Of a stretch of DNA of 64,000 nucleotides, positions 55,141 to 64,000 are shown piece after piece. The notes under the pieces are model-generated. The model saw only the letters and a program-made list of their open reading frames with translations, was not told where the DNA came from and made no database searches. Each line of letters opens with the position of its first letter. Positions within the stretch are counted from its first letter, which is position 1. The translations under genes and the position numbers were made by a program. Source of the stretch: Trichomonas vaginalis G3 (lineage: Eukaryota; Parabasalia; Trichomonadida; Trichomonadidae). The stretch is from assembly GCF_026262505.1 (NCBI RefSeq), contig NW_026529259.1, positions 186,001-250,000 on the forward strand, written 5' to 3'.

Positions 55141-55180
55141 TGTTAGAAAAGAGGTTAGAGAACTAGATCTAACTAACATA
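55141..55180. repeat. GTTAGA-iteron hairpin, right terminal repeat of cassette 3
   Basis: TGTTAGAAAAGAGGTTAGAG, then AGATCTAACTAACATAAACA and TTATTTTTG; its complement begins CAAAAATAATGTTTATGTTA, identical to the start of the left repeat. So both ends of this cassette carry the changed core. Confidence 0.8.
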
Positions 55181-56055
55181 AACATTATTTTTGCTGAATT
55201 CAGCACAAAATTCTGAGTAAAATGACATATGGCACGTGTCAAACCGTTGAGTTTTCACAAATTTTAAAAATTGCTGCGGAAAGTTCGTCAAAAAAGTGAA
55301 GGTTCCCGACGGTTTCAAACCGCCATACTTTACATGAAGATAGTTTACAATGTCAACTAAATATCATGTACGATAGAAACGGTTATGTAAAGTTTACATT
55401 TTGTAAAGTTTTGTCCTGATTCAAGACAAGTCTTGTATTTTTTCAAGACAAGTCTTGTATTTTTTCAGAACAAGTCTTGTATTTTTTCAAGACAAATCTT
55501 GTCCTGATTCAGAACAAGTCTTGCACTTTTTAGTCAGTTTTTCTTGTAAAGTTCTCAAATTTGAGAACAATTGTCCTGATTCAAGACAAGTCTTGTATTT
55601 TTTCAGAACAAGTCTTGTATTTTTTCAGAACAAGTCTTGTATTTTTTCAAGACAAATCTTGTCCTGATTCAGAACAAGTCTTGCACTTTTTCAGGAAATC
55701 CTATCGTCCAACTTTACAAATGTCACTTTTTCAACATGATTGCATTTTGGTCGGGGAACAACTTTCTCTCAATTTTGTCACTTTTTTCTATCGTCGTGTT
55801 TTGTCACTTTTCCCTCAGGGTGTGTGTCAGAAAATATCCAAAATCTTTATAGCCTCGTATCTCCTTCAATTCTTGACGGCTTGACATGTATGACACACCA
55901 TTCAATTCAGAATTTTGTGCTGAATCTTATGACCTTCATTTGTTCGTGACTTCTTTTCACATATGTAACCCTGAATTTTTAACATTTCTTTAACACAGAA
56001 AAATAAAGTTAGTTTTATTTTTATTTATTTTTTTATTTTGTATGTAAGGACAGAT
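55181..56055. other. Variable non-coding zone of M5
   Basis: No gene seen. Contains a palindromic repeat array (55413-55692), the sequence ATCGTCCAACTTTACAAATG (55703-55722), also found beside the 21-bp array at 9560-9579, several GTCACTTTTT copies (55724-55820), and an AT-rich leader (AATAAAGTTAGTTTTATTTT) before the KilA-N gene. It replaces the 25-bp array, tRNA-like sequence and 124-residue gene of M3. Confidence 0.6.
55413..55692. repeat. Palindromic short-repeat array
   Basis: About ten units of 21-22 bp containing CAAGAC-AA-GTCTTG or AGAACAAGTCTTG, separated by TATTTTTT or CCTGATT, in two similar halves (55413-55530 and 55572-55692) around a TTTGAGAACAATTG stretch. Confidence 0.85.
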
Positions 56056-56883
56056 ATGTCAACAACAGAGAACACAACAACTGCTATCGTTCATGAAGCC
56101 ATAAATGAAGAATACGAGTGGGTTCAGTTTAACAAACAACTCCGTCTCATTCGTTCGGTCAAAGACGATATGTACCAAATGCAAAGTATAATGAATGCTC
56201 TTTGTTCTACAAAGCAAGCCTATCATTGGTTTGAAAACCAACAGACAAAAGAACTTTTAGAAGAATTTCCTCATATGATTGCTTCCCTCGGAAAACCGAG
56301 AGAAGAGATTCCGTACGAAAATCGCAAGAATTTGGCTCCTGGTTTGAAAGGTTATTATGTACATAGACTTCTTGTAAATGCTGTAGCAATGTGGGCTTCA
56401 CCTCGTTATGCTTGTTATATTTTCATGATGTTAGATGAACTATATAAAGCAGAACGTGGAGAGATGGAAAAGAAACTTCAAGCAAAAGATGAAGTCATTG
56501 AATCCAAAGACAAAAGCATACAGAAAAGAATACCGCGTTCAGTACCAAAAGGAAAGGAAAAGAACTATAAGTATATGATTTATACTGAAGAGTTGGAGAA
56601 AGAAGAAGACAGAGATATGGTTATGTTGCATTTAGTCAGAAGAAACAACAAAAGCTTTTACGACCTTGCTAAAATATATAAATCTGACAGAAACTGGTTC
56701 TATCGTGAAAACTTACCGATTTCAATGACACCGAATGAGCAAATAAAAGAAATTGTCAAAAATACTCTTCCTCAAACACACTATGACATCAAAGGTTGCA
56801 CAATACTTACCTTCAAAGAAGACTTACCATTACTGAAGGAAAAAATAACAGAATATTTCGATAACTTCAAAGAGGAAGAATGA
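56056..56883 (+). CDS. KilA-N domain protein, M5 copy
   Basis: 275 residues from ATG 56056 (MSTTENTTTAIVHEAINEEY). KilA-N part reads HWFENQQTKELLEEFP ... APGLKGYYVHRLLVNAVAMW, clearly different from M3 over ~60 residues. From EMEKKLQAKDEVIESKDKSI to the end it is almost identical to M3. Looks whole. The relic at 6354-6480 resembles this version. Confidence 0.8.
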   Translation: MSTTENTTTAIVHEAINEEYEWVQFNKQLRLIRSVKDDMYQMQSIMNALCSTKQAYHWFENQQTKELLEEFPHMIASLGKPREEIPYENRKNLAPGLKGYYVHRLLVNAVAMWASPRYACYIFMMLDELYKAERGEMEKKLQAKDEVIESKDKSIQKRIPRSVPKGKEKNYKYMIYTEELEKEEDRDMVMLHLVRRNNKSFYDLAKIYKSDRNWFYRENLPISMTPNEQIKEIVKNTLPQTHYDIKGCTILTFKEDLPLLKEKITEYFDNFKEEE

Positions 56884-56936
56884 AGTCACGACAACATTAA
56901 CGAAGAAGTCATGACAACATTAACGAAGAGAGAATG

Positions 56937-56971
56937 AGGTGAAAAAACAGGTGAAATCTCACCTCTTCACC
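56937..56971. repeat. AGGTGA-iteron hairpin (copy k)
   Basis: Same as copy i of M3, after the KilA-N gene and two GAAGTCAYGACAACATTAAC units. It keeps the GGTGA core although the cassette ends of M5 have GTTAG. Confidence 0.8.
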
Positions 56972-56987
56972 AAAAATATATTTTTGG

Positions 56988-57461
56988 TTAAATAGCTTCA
57001 GGGTCAATTTCTTCAACCATTTCACTTCCTTCGTCAATGTCAATAGAAGCTTCTTCAACCTTTGGTAAGAACTTTTGTATAACATCTTTGTTCGTTATTG
57101 TCTTCAGAGATGAAGGATAATATTTCACATTTATTTCACCCTTCTTATATTCTTTCTGTTCGGAAAGATTCATAGCAATACTGAAGAAGTCAATGTTGGA
57201 GTTCTTTATGACAGTATAATGAGTATCTTTGACATTCACGAAGAAACCCTTTTGTTTCAAAACTACTGCTAACTCTTGTGAAGTATAACGTTTGCGGTCA
57301 ATGACAATAGCTAATGGTCTGACATACTGACCAAACTTAGATTCTTTCACAAACTTCTTGTTAAAGATAACATTAACGTTTGAAGCATTATTGAACTCAT
57401 TCTTGATGGCAGTAGCGAGAGCATTGTATGAAAAGAACTTGCAATCTTGCATGTGTTTCAT
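56988..57461 (-). CDS. Small acidic-tailed protein, whole copy
   Basis: 157 residues, MKHMQDCKFFSYNALATAIK. Beta-rich core (NVNVIFNKKFVKESKFGQYV, RPLAIVIDRKRYTSQELAVV) and acidic end DEGSEMVEEIDPEAI. Size, acidic tail and place beside PolB recall single-strand DNA-binding proteins; unproven. Possible relative of 4538-4957. Confidence 0.6.
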   Translation of the reverse strand: MKHMQDCKFFSYNALATAIKNEFNNASNVNVIFNKKFVKESKFGQYVRPLAIVIDRKRYTSQELAVVLKQKGFFVNVKDTHYTVIKNSNIDFFSIAMNLSEQKEYKKGEINVKYYPSSLKTITNKDVIQKFLPKVEEASIDIDEGSEMVEEIDPEAI

Positions 57462-57550
57462 TAAAATAAAAATATTAAATTATTTTGAAAAATAACTTAA
57501 AAAATCTAATCTAATTTTTTCAAAAAATATTTTTTTATTTCCTACTAAAG

Positions 57551-60500
57551 ATGTATCGGAAGTTGTCTAAGTTAGAACACTCGGAAATAAAACAACTTCT
57601 TACAGAAGCTAATATAGATGTTGCAAAACATTACGCGACAAACAAAAAAGCACTCGCTGACTTCATTAAAGACTACAATGGTGCAATAAGTTATGATAGA
57701 ATTCATGAGTTCATAAAGCCGCAACGCGGCGAGGACGAAGTCCATGCAAGAGCATTTCCTTTAAATGACATTGCTATTGACTTATATCATAGACGTTCAG
57801 TACCTCATGAAGTAAGAAGAGAAATGTTTGACATAACAAATGCAAACGTTGGTCATACTCGTAAAGCTCTTTCGCATGATGTTCGTCAAGAAATGTTTGA
57901 CATAACAAATGCAAACGTTGGTGAAACAAGAAGAAGAGACGACACACTGAAACAACAGAGAAGAGAGATGTTTAAAAGTGCTATAGAACAAGTTCGCAAA
58001 GCTAACGATGTCATTCGTTCCATTGACGACAAACCAAAAGAAGGTGAGAGATGGTTAAAGAAAGATGAAGAGAATAGGAAGAGAAATGTGAAGTCAGGCA
58101 ATAGACTCATTGACTTTAACATCGAAGCTTTAGATGAACCAAACAGAGAATATTTACACAAACATTTCGGTAAGGTTTTCATGAGACTCTTAGAGAAAAT
58201 TAAAATAAACTCGCAACAAAGATGGATGGTATGTTATAAACTTGGTGGAAAGTATGAATGTTCTACGTTAAACCTCAATAATATTGGAACATTACTACAT
58301 CAGCTCTTGAAGGAGAACTTTATATCAGAGATAGAAGCAAATGCTGCAGTATTGTTGAAATGCACTATGCTTCTTCTTGACAAACATAAAGAATCTTACT
58401 GAAATAAGATGTATGATTTAACAGAATATGAAGGCTTAACGATGTCAGATGTAAAGAAAGGCAAACCAAAAAAGAGACCATATAGAGATGAAAGCACACT
58501 GACAAATGACCAGAAAGCCATTTTGGAAGCTCTTAAGCAAACAGGAAACCCAGCACTTATAGAAGCTTTTGGAAAGATAATGGTGAAAAGAAGTTTTATA
58601 AGAAGAGAAGCGGTCAGTTATGGAAGTATCTTTGCACATTACCTATAAATCTTGAACGCTACCAAATCTTCAATGAACTGAACAAAAGAACTGCAATACT
58701 TATGACAGAGGACAATTGTTTCGTTTATGCTTGCATTCAGGCTGGAGTAAATGAAGAAACTATTGACCACATGAGAGAAGTCATTCGTGTTAGAGACTTT
58801 CCTCAAAGTAAAGTACAAGAAATTTCTGACGCAACAGGTATAGCATTTAATGTTACCATTGGTTATTTCAATGACTCAAGACATAATGAAATAAAGAGAT
58901 ATATACCAAAAGAATGCGAAACTGTTAGAACTATTGACTTACTTCTTGTTGAAGACCACTACATGCTAAATGAAAGACTTCCAATGACAACATACTTCAT
59001 TCGAAACTATAAAGAAATTCTCAAAGCTTGTGGTGGAATGAACATTGAGAAACAGATGAAGATTTATACAAAGAGAGAAGATAAATATGTAGTTCGTTAT
59101 GATAGAACAACACCGTTATGGGATGTTATGAAAACATTGTGGGAGTGCAAATATTTCGAACCTATTTCTTATGGAGAACTTTTCACATATACTACTGACT
59201 TATATAAACAGAACCTTGCACCATTTAAAGATTTGACATATGCTCCAAAGTATTGTGTACAACTGAAGAAGAAAGCAGAGTCAAAAGAAGTAAATAAAGC
59301 TAAATGTAAATTCATTCCTGAGCACGTTTTCTTTGCTGACTTTGAGTGTAGTACGGATGGCTTTCATAAAGCTTTTAACATCTGTTATGACAGTGAAGAT
59401 GGTTCAGTGAGTGAAAGCATTTGGGGTCAAAACTGTGCAACAGAATTTTTGGAAAGACTCCCTGACAAGAGTTTAATATATTTTCACAACCTCAGTTATG
59501 ACATAAACTTCATCTTAAGACACATGACAGAAGTGAAAGGAACTCCCATCATTAAAGGTTCACGAACAATGCAAATAACTGGTTTATATAAAGGACGGGC
59601 AATTATTATAAAAGACTCTTACAGTGTTATAAATAAGAAGCTTAAACTATTTCCTGCTATGTTTAACTTACAAACAGGACCGAAAGAAGTATTTCCATAT
59701 AACTACTACAGCAGTGTTTTGTTAGCAAATGACAACAGAACTGGTGTCATTTCTGAAGCATGTAAGTTTATCCGGGATGCAGATACATTTATGAAAAACA
59801 TAGATTCCATCAAAGGTTGCAGAATAGATGAGAACCACTTCGACTTAGAAAAATATAGCACGTTTTACTGCAAACAAGATGTAAGAATTTTAAGAGAAGG
59901 TTTTGTAAAGTTCCGCAATGACTTATTGAAAGAGTTTGATTTAAACGTTTATGACTACGTTAGTATTTGTTCAATTGCTAACAAATTGTTTGAGAACAGA
60001 GTATACTTCCCGAATGGAAATCTTTATGACCTCTCAAATAAACCAAGAGAATTTATTTCGAGATGCATTCAAGGTGGAAGATGTATGTTGTCAGATAACA
60101 TGAAACAAAAGAGCAAAAAGAAACTCATTGCTGACTTCGACACTGTTTCATTATATCCTTCAGCTATAGCAAGACTTTATACTTTAGAAGGTATTCCAAA
60201 AGTATTGAAGGAAGAAATGTTAAACACAGAGTATCTCATGAGACATTTATTCGATGATGACCAAAAGGAACCCATTGGTGAAAAGTTTATGTCTGGCTTC
60301 TTTGTTCTCATTAAGATAACAGAGATTGGTATACCCAGACACTTTCATTTAATAGTTTGCGACCCTGAACTAAATCCAGAACTTAACGTTCCAAGAAGTT
60401 CAAACACTTGCTGTCTCATGTATGTTGACCATATAACATTACAAGACCTCATAAAATATCAAGGTGTCAAATGTGAAGTGTTGCAAGGATACTATTACGA

Positions 60501-61395
60501 TGGAAACAGAGATATGAGAATAAGAGATGAAGTAAAGAAGTTGTTTGAGTTAAGGTTAAAGTATAAGAAAGAAGAAAACCCCTTACAAGAAATTATAAAA
60601 CTCATTCTGAACAGCATTTATGGCAAAACTATTCTATCTCCTATTGAGTCAAAAATAACCATAGTAGATGACAAAGATGCTATAAGATATGCTATAAGAA
60701 ATTACAACCATATAGTGAAGTTCGAAGGTTTGGATGGTTCAGATAAAACTATTTTCAAGCTAACGAAAAGCATTTGCAGACACTTTAACTTCTGTCCACT
60801 TGGTGTTAATATTCTGTCTATGTCAAAACGTATTATGAATGAAGTATTCTGTACTGCAGAGGACATGGGTCTTCAAATATTTTACCAGGATACCGACAGT
60901 ATGCACTTATATAATGAAGACATCCCAAAGCTTGCAGCAGAGTTTAAGAAGAGATACGGTAGAGAACTTATAGGAAAGAACCTTGGTCAATTTCATAGCG
61001 ACTTTGCAGAAATAACACCTGGAAAACAAAGTTTAGCTTATAAAAGTATTTTCTGTGGAAAGAAGACCTACATAGACTTACTCACGAATGATTTAAATGA
61101 AGTTGCATTTCACTGCAGAATGAAAGGCGTGAAGCAAGATGTTATTGCTTTAACCGCTAATGAAATGTTTCCTGAAGCTATACAATGCTATTACAATGAA
61201 GATAAGAACATTCACATACCTGTTGGAACATATGACAAAGACTCTGAGTTCAGTTTAATGAAACTTTACAAAGCACTTTATGATGGTCAAGAGATTGCAT
61301 TCGACTTATGTAAGTCATGTCAACCTTGCTTTGCTGAAAAGTTCAACTTTTCAATAACGACTAAAACAAGCTTTATTCGTAAGTTGAAGTTCTGA
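57551..61395 (+). pseudogene. Type B DNA polymerase, M5 copy, broken
   Basis: Counterpart of 34663-38511; nearly identical, with all exonuclease and polymerase blocks visible in the second part. Broken, a few breaks, all in the N-terminal half. Carries the same in-frame hairpin repeat at 57718-57743. Confidence 0.88.
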
Positions 61396-61441
61396 GGTCA
61401 TTTATTTTTGTCAGCAATGAGGTCATTTGTGATAAAAATAA

Positions 61442-61466
61442 GCCGCTAGCGGCATGGGCGAAGCCT
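61442..61466. repeat. Double-hairpin element after PolB, M5 copy
   Basis: Same as 38558-38582. Confidence 0.8.
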
Positions 61467-61476
61467 ATGTGGTCAT

Positions 61477-62327
61477 TTACAATACAGCTATTGTAGAGTT
61501 TAACAATTGTGCTTCAATGTATAAACAATCTTTCCCATCTGGAGGTAAGAACACTGGGCACTTATGGTCATGAGTGGAGAACATGTCTATCCAAAACTCA
61601 CGATTGAAGCCAGTAATTTATAATTTAGGTTGACAGTGGTGAAGTTCTTGTATGACCAATGAACTCATTTTCAACTCCCTTACTTAAGTTTGAATATAAT
61701 ATAGCTTGCTTTCTATCCCAAATGCCAGGTGTTACAATCTTTGAAAATTCATTTTTCCTCGGAAGTATTGCATCATAATTGAAAACATTCTTGAAGTCTT
61801 CATTGGGTTCAGAGATTTGAAACCTTATACGTAATGGATTTTCTTTCTTTTTAGCGACTTCATTGAATGGTGAGAATACAAAACTGACAGTCATGAGTTC
61901 CATCTTCATTTTCATTAAATTCATAATGAAAGTCTATAAGTTGTGGCTGACTACCTTCTTCTTTCAGTTGTGCAAGAAACTCACGTAAAGGCTGTAAAGT
62001 TTGTACTTCAATATTGAACTTTTTCTCGAACATCTCATTAAATGAAATCATACATTGCAACAATGTTGTATCGTCTTTAAAGTATTTGTATATGTGAATG
62101 TTTTGGGCGCTTAAAGACTGTTCGTCATTTTCTATCTCGACTTGAAGTATAAAGTCAACCTTTCTGAAAGCACGTGTTATATACATAGATGTTATGCCAA
62201 TGTACTTCTCTTCATTTATGTTCACAATCCAGTCTGTTGGAAACTTAAACGTTACTCTGTTCCCCTTTATTTTGACGTCAGGGTTTTCACTACTGAACGC
62301 AACAGATAAAGGTATTTGTCTATACAT
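61477..62327 (-). pseudogene. RWL-motif-like protein, M5 second copy, broken
   Basis: Counterpart of 38593-39449; broken, about two or three breaks. Confidence 0.65.
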
Positions 62328-62351
62328 TTAGTTTGGATAAAAATAAACCAT

Positions 62352-62623
62352 TTACTCTTTCTTTGCTTCAGCTTCTTTAGCTTTTTGTTCTTCCTTTGCT
62401 TTTGCTTCTTCTCTAGCTTTTTTCGCCAGCAAACGTGGGTTCTTCTGTCTTCCAGCAGCTAATGCAGCTAGTTGTTTTTCACTAAGTTTTCTCTTTGGTC
62501 TCTCTGGCTTTTGTTCTTGTTTTTGTTCCTTCAGTTCGGATAAAATTTGTTCACGAATTTCTTTCTTCAATGCTTCAACATCTATGACCCTTGGGTCGTG
62601 GCCGTAGGATTTGACTGAGTCAT
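62352..62623 (-). pseudogene. Lys/Glu/Ala-rich protein, M5 copy, broken
   Basis: Counterpart of 39474-39746, nearly identical over the coiled-coil part. Confidence 0.6.
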
Positions 62624-62668
62624 TTGACTGTAGATAAAAAACTAAATTAAAACTTTAACCGATGTAAA

Positions 62669-63101
62669 ATGAGCTTGTCAAAATCAGAACGAGAGTCTAT
62701 TATATTAAATGACGCCAGAGGAATACAACATCCTTTCTATTATGTAAGTCAGATAAAGATGTAAAATATACGTAAGAAAAAGAAAGGTTCCATTAGCGAA
62801 TGCAGAGAGCGACAACATTAAGGTGTATGGCAAGGGTGAAGTCCACGAAGCCCATATAAAACCTTCTGTTCAAACTGAGCCACCAAAAGAACAAGAAGAA
62901 AAGAAGCCAGATGTACTTTCAATAACGAACCAAGAGCTTATTGCAAAGTTCGTGAATTTCATTGAAAAACAAACCGAGTCAAAGAATCCTGACCCGCCAG
63001 TGAAAGAAGTTGAGACAAAAGAGAATGTACAGTTCATTGAAAATGTCAAGAAACAACTTCCACCACGAATGCCAAGAAGAAGAGTGAGAATAATGAAGTA
63101 A
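62669..63101 (+). pseudogene. Small basic/acidic protein, M5 copy, broken
   Basis: Counterpart of 39792-40220. The region of the double-hairpin repeat differs from M3. Confidence 0.6.
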
Positions 63102-63128
63102 ATAGATATTTTTATCTGAAGTAAATAC

Positions 63129-64000
63129 ATGCAGAACGAACAGCTAAACGAATTTACTCCAGCAGAGCATATTCATCAGATTCGCTCATATTTCGATATC
63201 ATAGACAATGCAGTTCAAATTGGTGACACTAATAGAAAATATTCTGACGCAAAGATTCCATCACAACCTGGAACTGCTAAAGATAACACATGGGTAACAT
63301 TCAATCTCTCACCTCCTGGTGAAAATATGTTGGACCTTTACAATACATTCATTACGTATAAAATGGAAGGTCAATTTATTGTAGATAAAGAAATTGGTTC
63401 AGGTTCCAATAAAACAAACCCACCAGGATTTGTGATTGGTTTCGATGACGCTTTCTATGCAGTTGCTGGATATCAAATCCTTGCAAATGGTCGTATCGTA
63501 TATTCTCAAGACAACGCAAGAGAAGAAGCATATATAACTTCAAACTCACAAACTACCGAACAAATAAAGAAAGTAGATGTTTTCTCAAAGACTCGACATG
63601 AAGATGTATGGAGTCATTCGAACATGCAGAACAGGACAAATTGTTAGTGGTCCAATTACAGCAGGAAAATCATTTGATTTTAAGCTTCGTTTAAGAATTC
63701 CTGTTAGAAGATTCCTTCCATTAGAAGCTATTCGATTTATTCCAGCTTTTGCAGGAAACATTCAGCTTAAAGTAAAGTTCAGTAGCGACGCCTTACAATG
63801 CACATCTATATCTGTAAATGATATCATTGCTTTCAATCCAACTCTTAAAGTTGCATTTGCTTCAGATTCAAATCCACCGACAAATAAATTTGTTCCATGG
63901 AATGAACCATTCACTATGATAACGAGGCAATAGAAGCTAGTGGAACAGTTACTATTACAACTGAACCAGCAACTATTTCGAATAAAGATGGATTTTAATG
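63129..64000 (+). pseudogene. Major capsid protein (lineage 2), M5 copy, broken, cut by window end
   Basis: Counterpart of 40248-41819; runs past the window end. Confidence 0.85.

Larger units (their letters stand above)
44573..64000. mobile_element. M5: Maverick/Polinton, right end outside the window
   Basis: Starts AGTTAGTATACATATC, related to the M3 terminus (shared TGTACTGNGGCACTGCGCGC). Gene order follows M3 from 45168 on and the sequence is nearly identical over most genes. Differences: another terminal gene, no 124-residue gene, no tRNA-like sequence, no 34234-type gene, changed cassette ends and KilA-N middle. Broken: roughly twenty breaks in the part seen. Young copy; some breaks could be sequencing errors. 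Confidence 0.88.

Noticed and set aside
55264-55320. Third tRNA-like sequence (CGGTTTCAAACCG)
   Set aside because: A T-arm-like palindrome is present, but no A box at the right distance.
55455-55949. Several overlapping plus-strand frames in the M5 variable zone
   Set aside because: Phe/Ser-rich repeats generated by the palindromic array; no relatives and no leader motif.
1-64000. Bacterial, phage or free giant-virus origin of the window
   Set aside because: Integrase plus MCP plus protein-primed PolB within terminal inverted repeats, nested copies of one another and tRNA-like host spacers fit Mavericks in a eukaryotic genome; no ribosome-binding-site pattern was seen.

Overview
This is an AT-rich eukaryotic window built almost entirely of Maverick/Polinton DNA: large virus-like transposons with a protein-primed type B DNA polymerase, an rve-type integrase, a packaging ATPase, a double jelly-roll major capsid protein (MCP) and a minor capsid protein. 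The density and nesting of these elements, and the very short spacers between start codons, point to a trichomonad such as Trichomonas vaginalis. That is an inference; no host marker gene is visible. All copies are treated as fossils.

Layout. M1 (1-6353, cut by the window edge): MCP, minor capsid, SF3 helicase, packaging ATPase and small genes. 6354-8016 is an accessory zone: a KilA-N relic, AGGTGA-iteron hairpins, a ~300-residue cassette gene and a short-repeat array. 8016-9923 looks different from the Mavericks: three short genes, a 21-bp repeat array closed by inverted repeats, four 60-bp repeats and a tRNA-like sequence. M2 (10004-19769): a divergent PolB, an HNH nuclease, an integrase, a tail-fibre-like gene, an N6-adenine methyltransferase and several small genes. 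19770-20141 is non-coding: a strong hairpin, a run of 34 T and AT-rich DNA. 20142-20855 is part of an M1-type MCP, cut by M3. M3 (20856-43476) is a full-length Maverick of 22.6 kb with inverted termini beginning AGTTAGTAT and TIRs of about 0.87 kb, each holding a 144-residue gene. M4 (43477-44572) is a slice of a third close relative. M5 (44573 to beyond 64000) is inserted in M4, nearly identical to M3 over most genes, but with a different terminal gene and a different accessory zone.

How the parts work together, from family knowledge: integrase plus TIRs for insertion; PolB (and SF3 helicase in M1) for replication; ATPase, MCP and minor capsid for virion formation; the fibre and small hydrophobic or amphipathic proteins probably for attachment or entry; KilA-N, HNH and methyltransferase as accessory DNA-binding or modifying factors. 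M3 shows roughly ten breaks and M5 roughly twenty, though long homology shows both are young. Some breaks could be sequencing errors.

The most unusual signals are (i) a gene cassette bounded by inverted iteron hairpins, seen in three copies, where in one copy the iteron core has changed at both ends together (GGTGA to GTTAG); (ii) GC-rich double-hairpin repeats placed inside genes without disturbing the frame, with one clean 36-bp presence/absence case; (iii) a full-length Maverick whose two flanks come from different genes; and (iv) a TCTA-like promoter motif shared by many of the genes.
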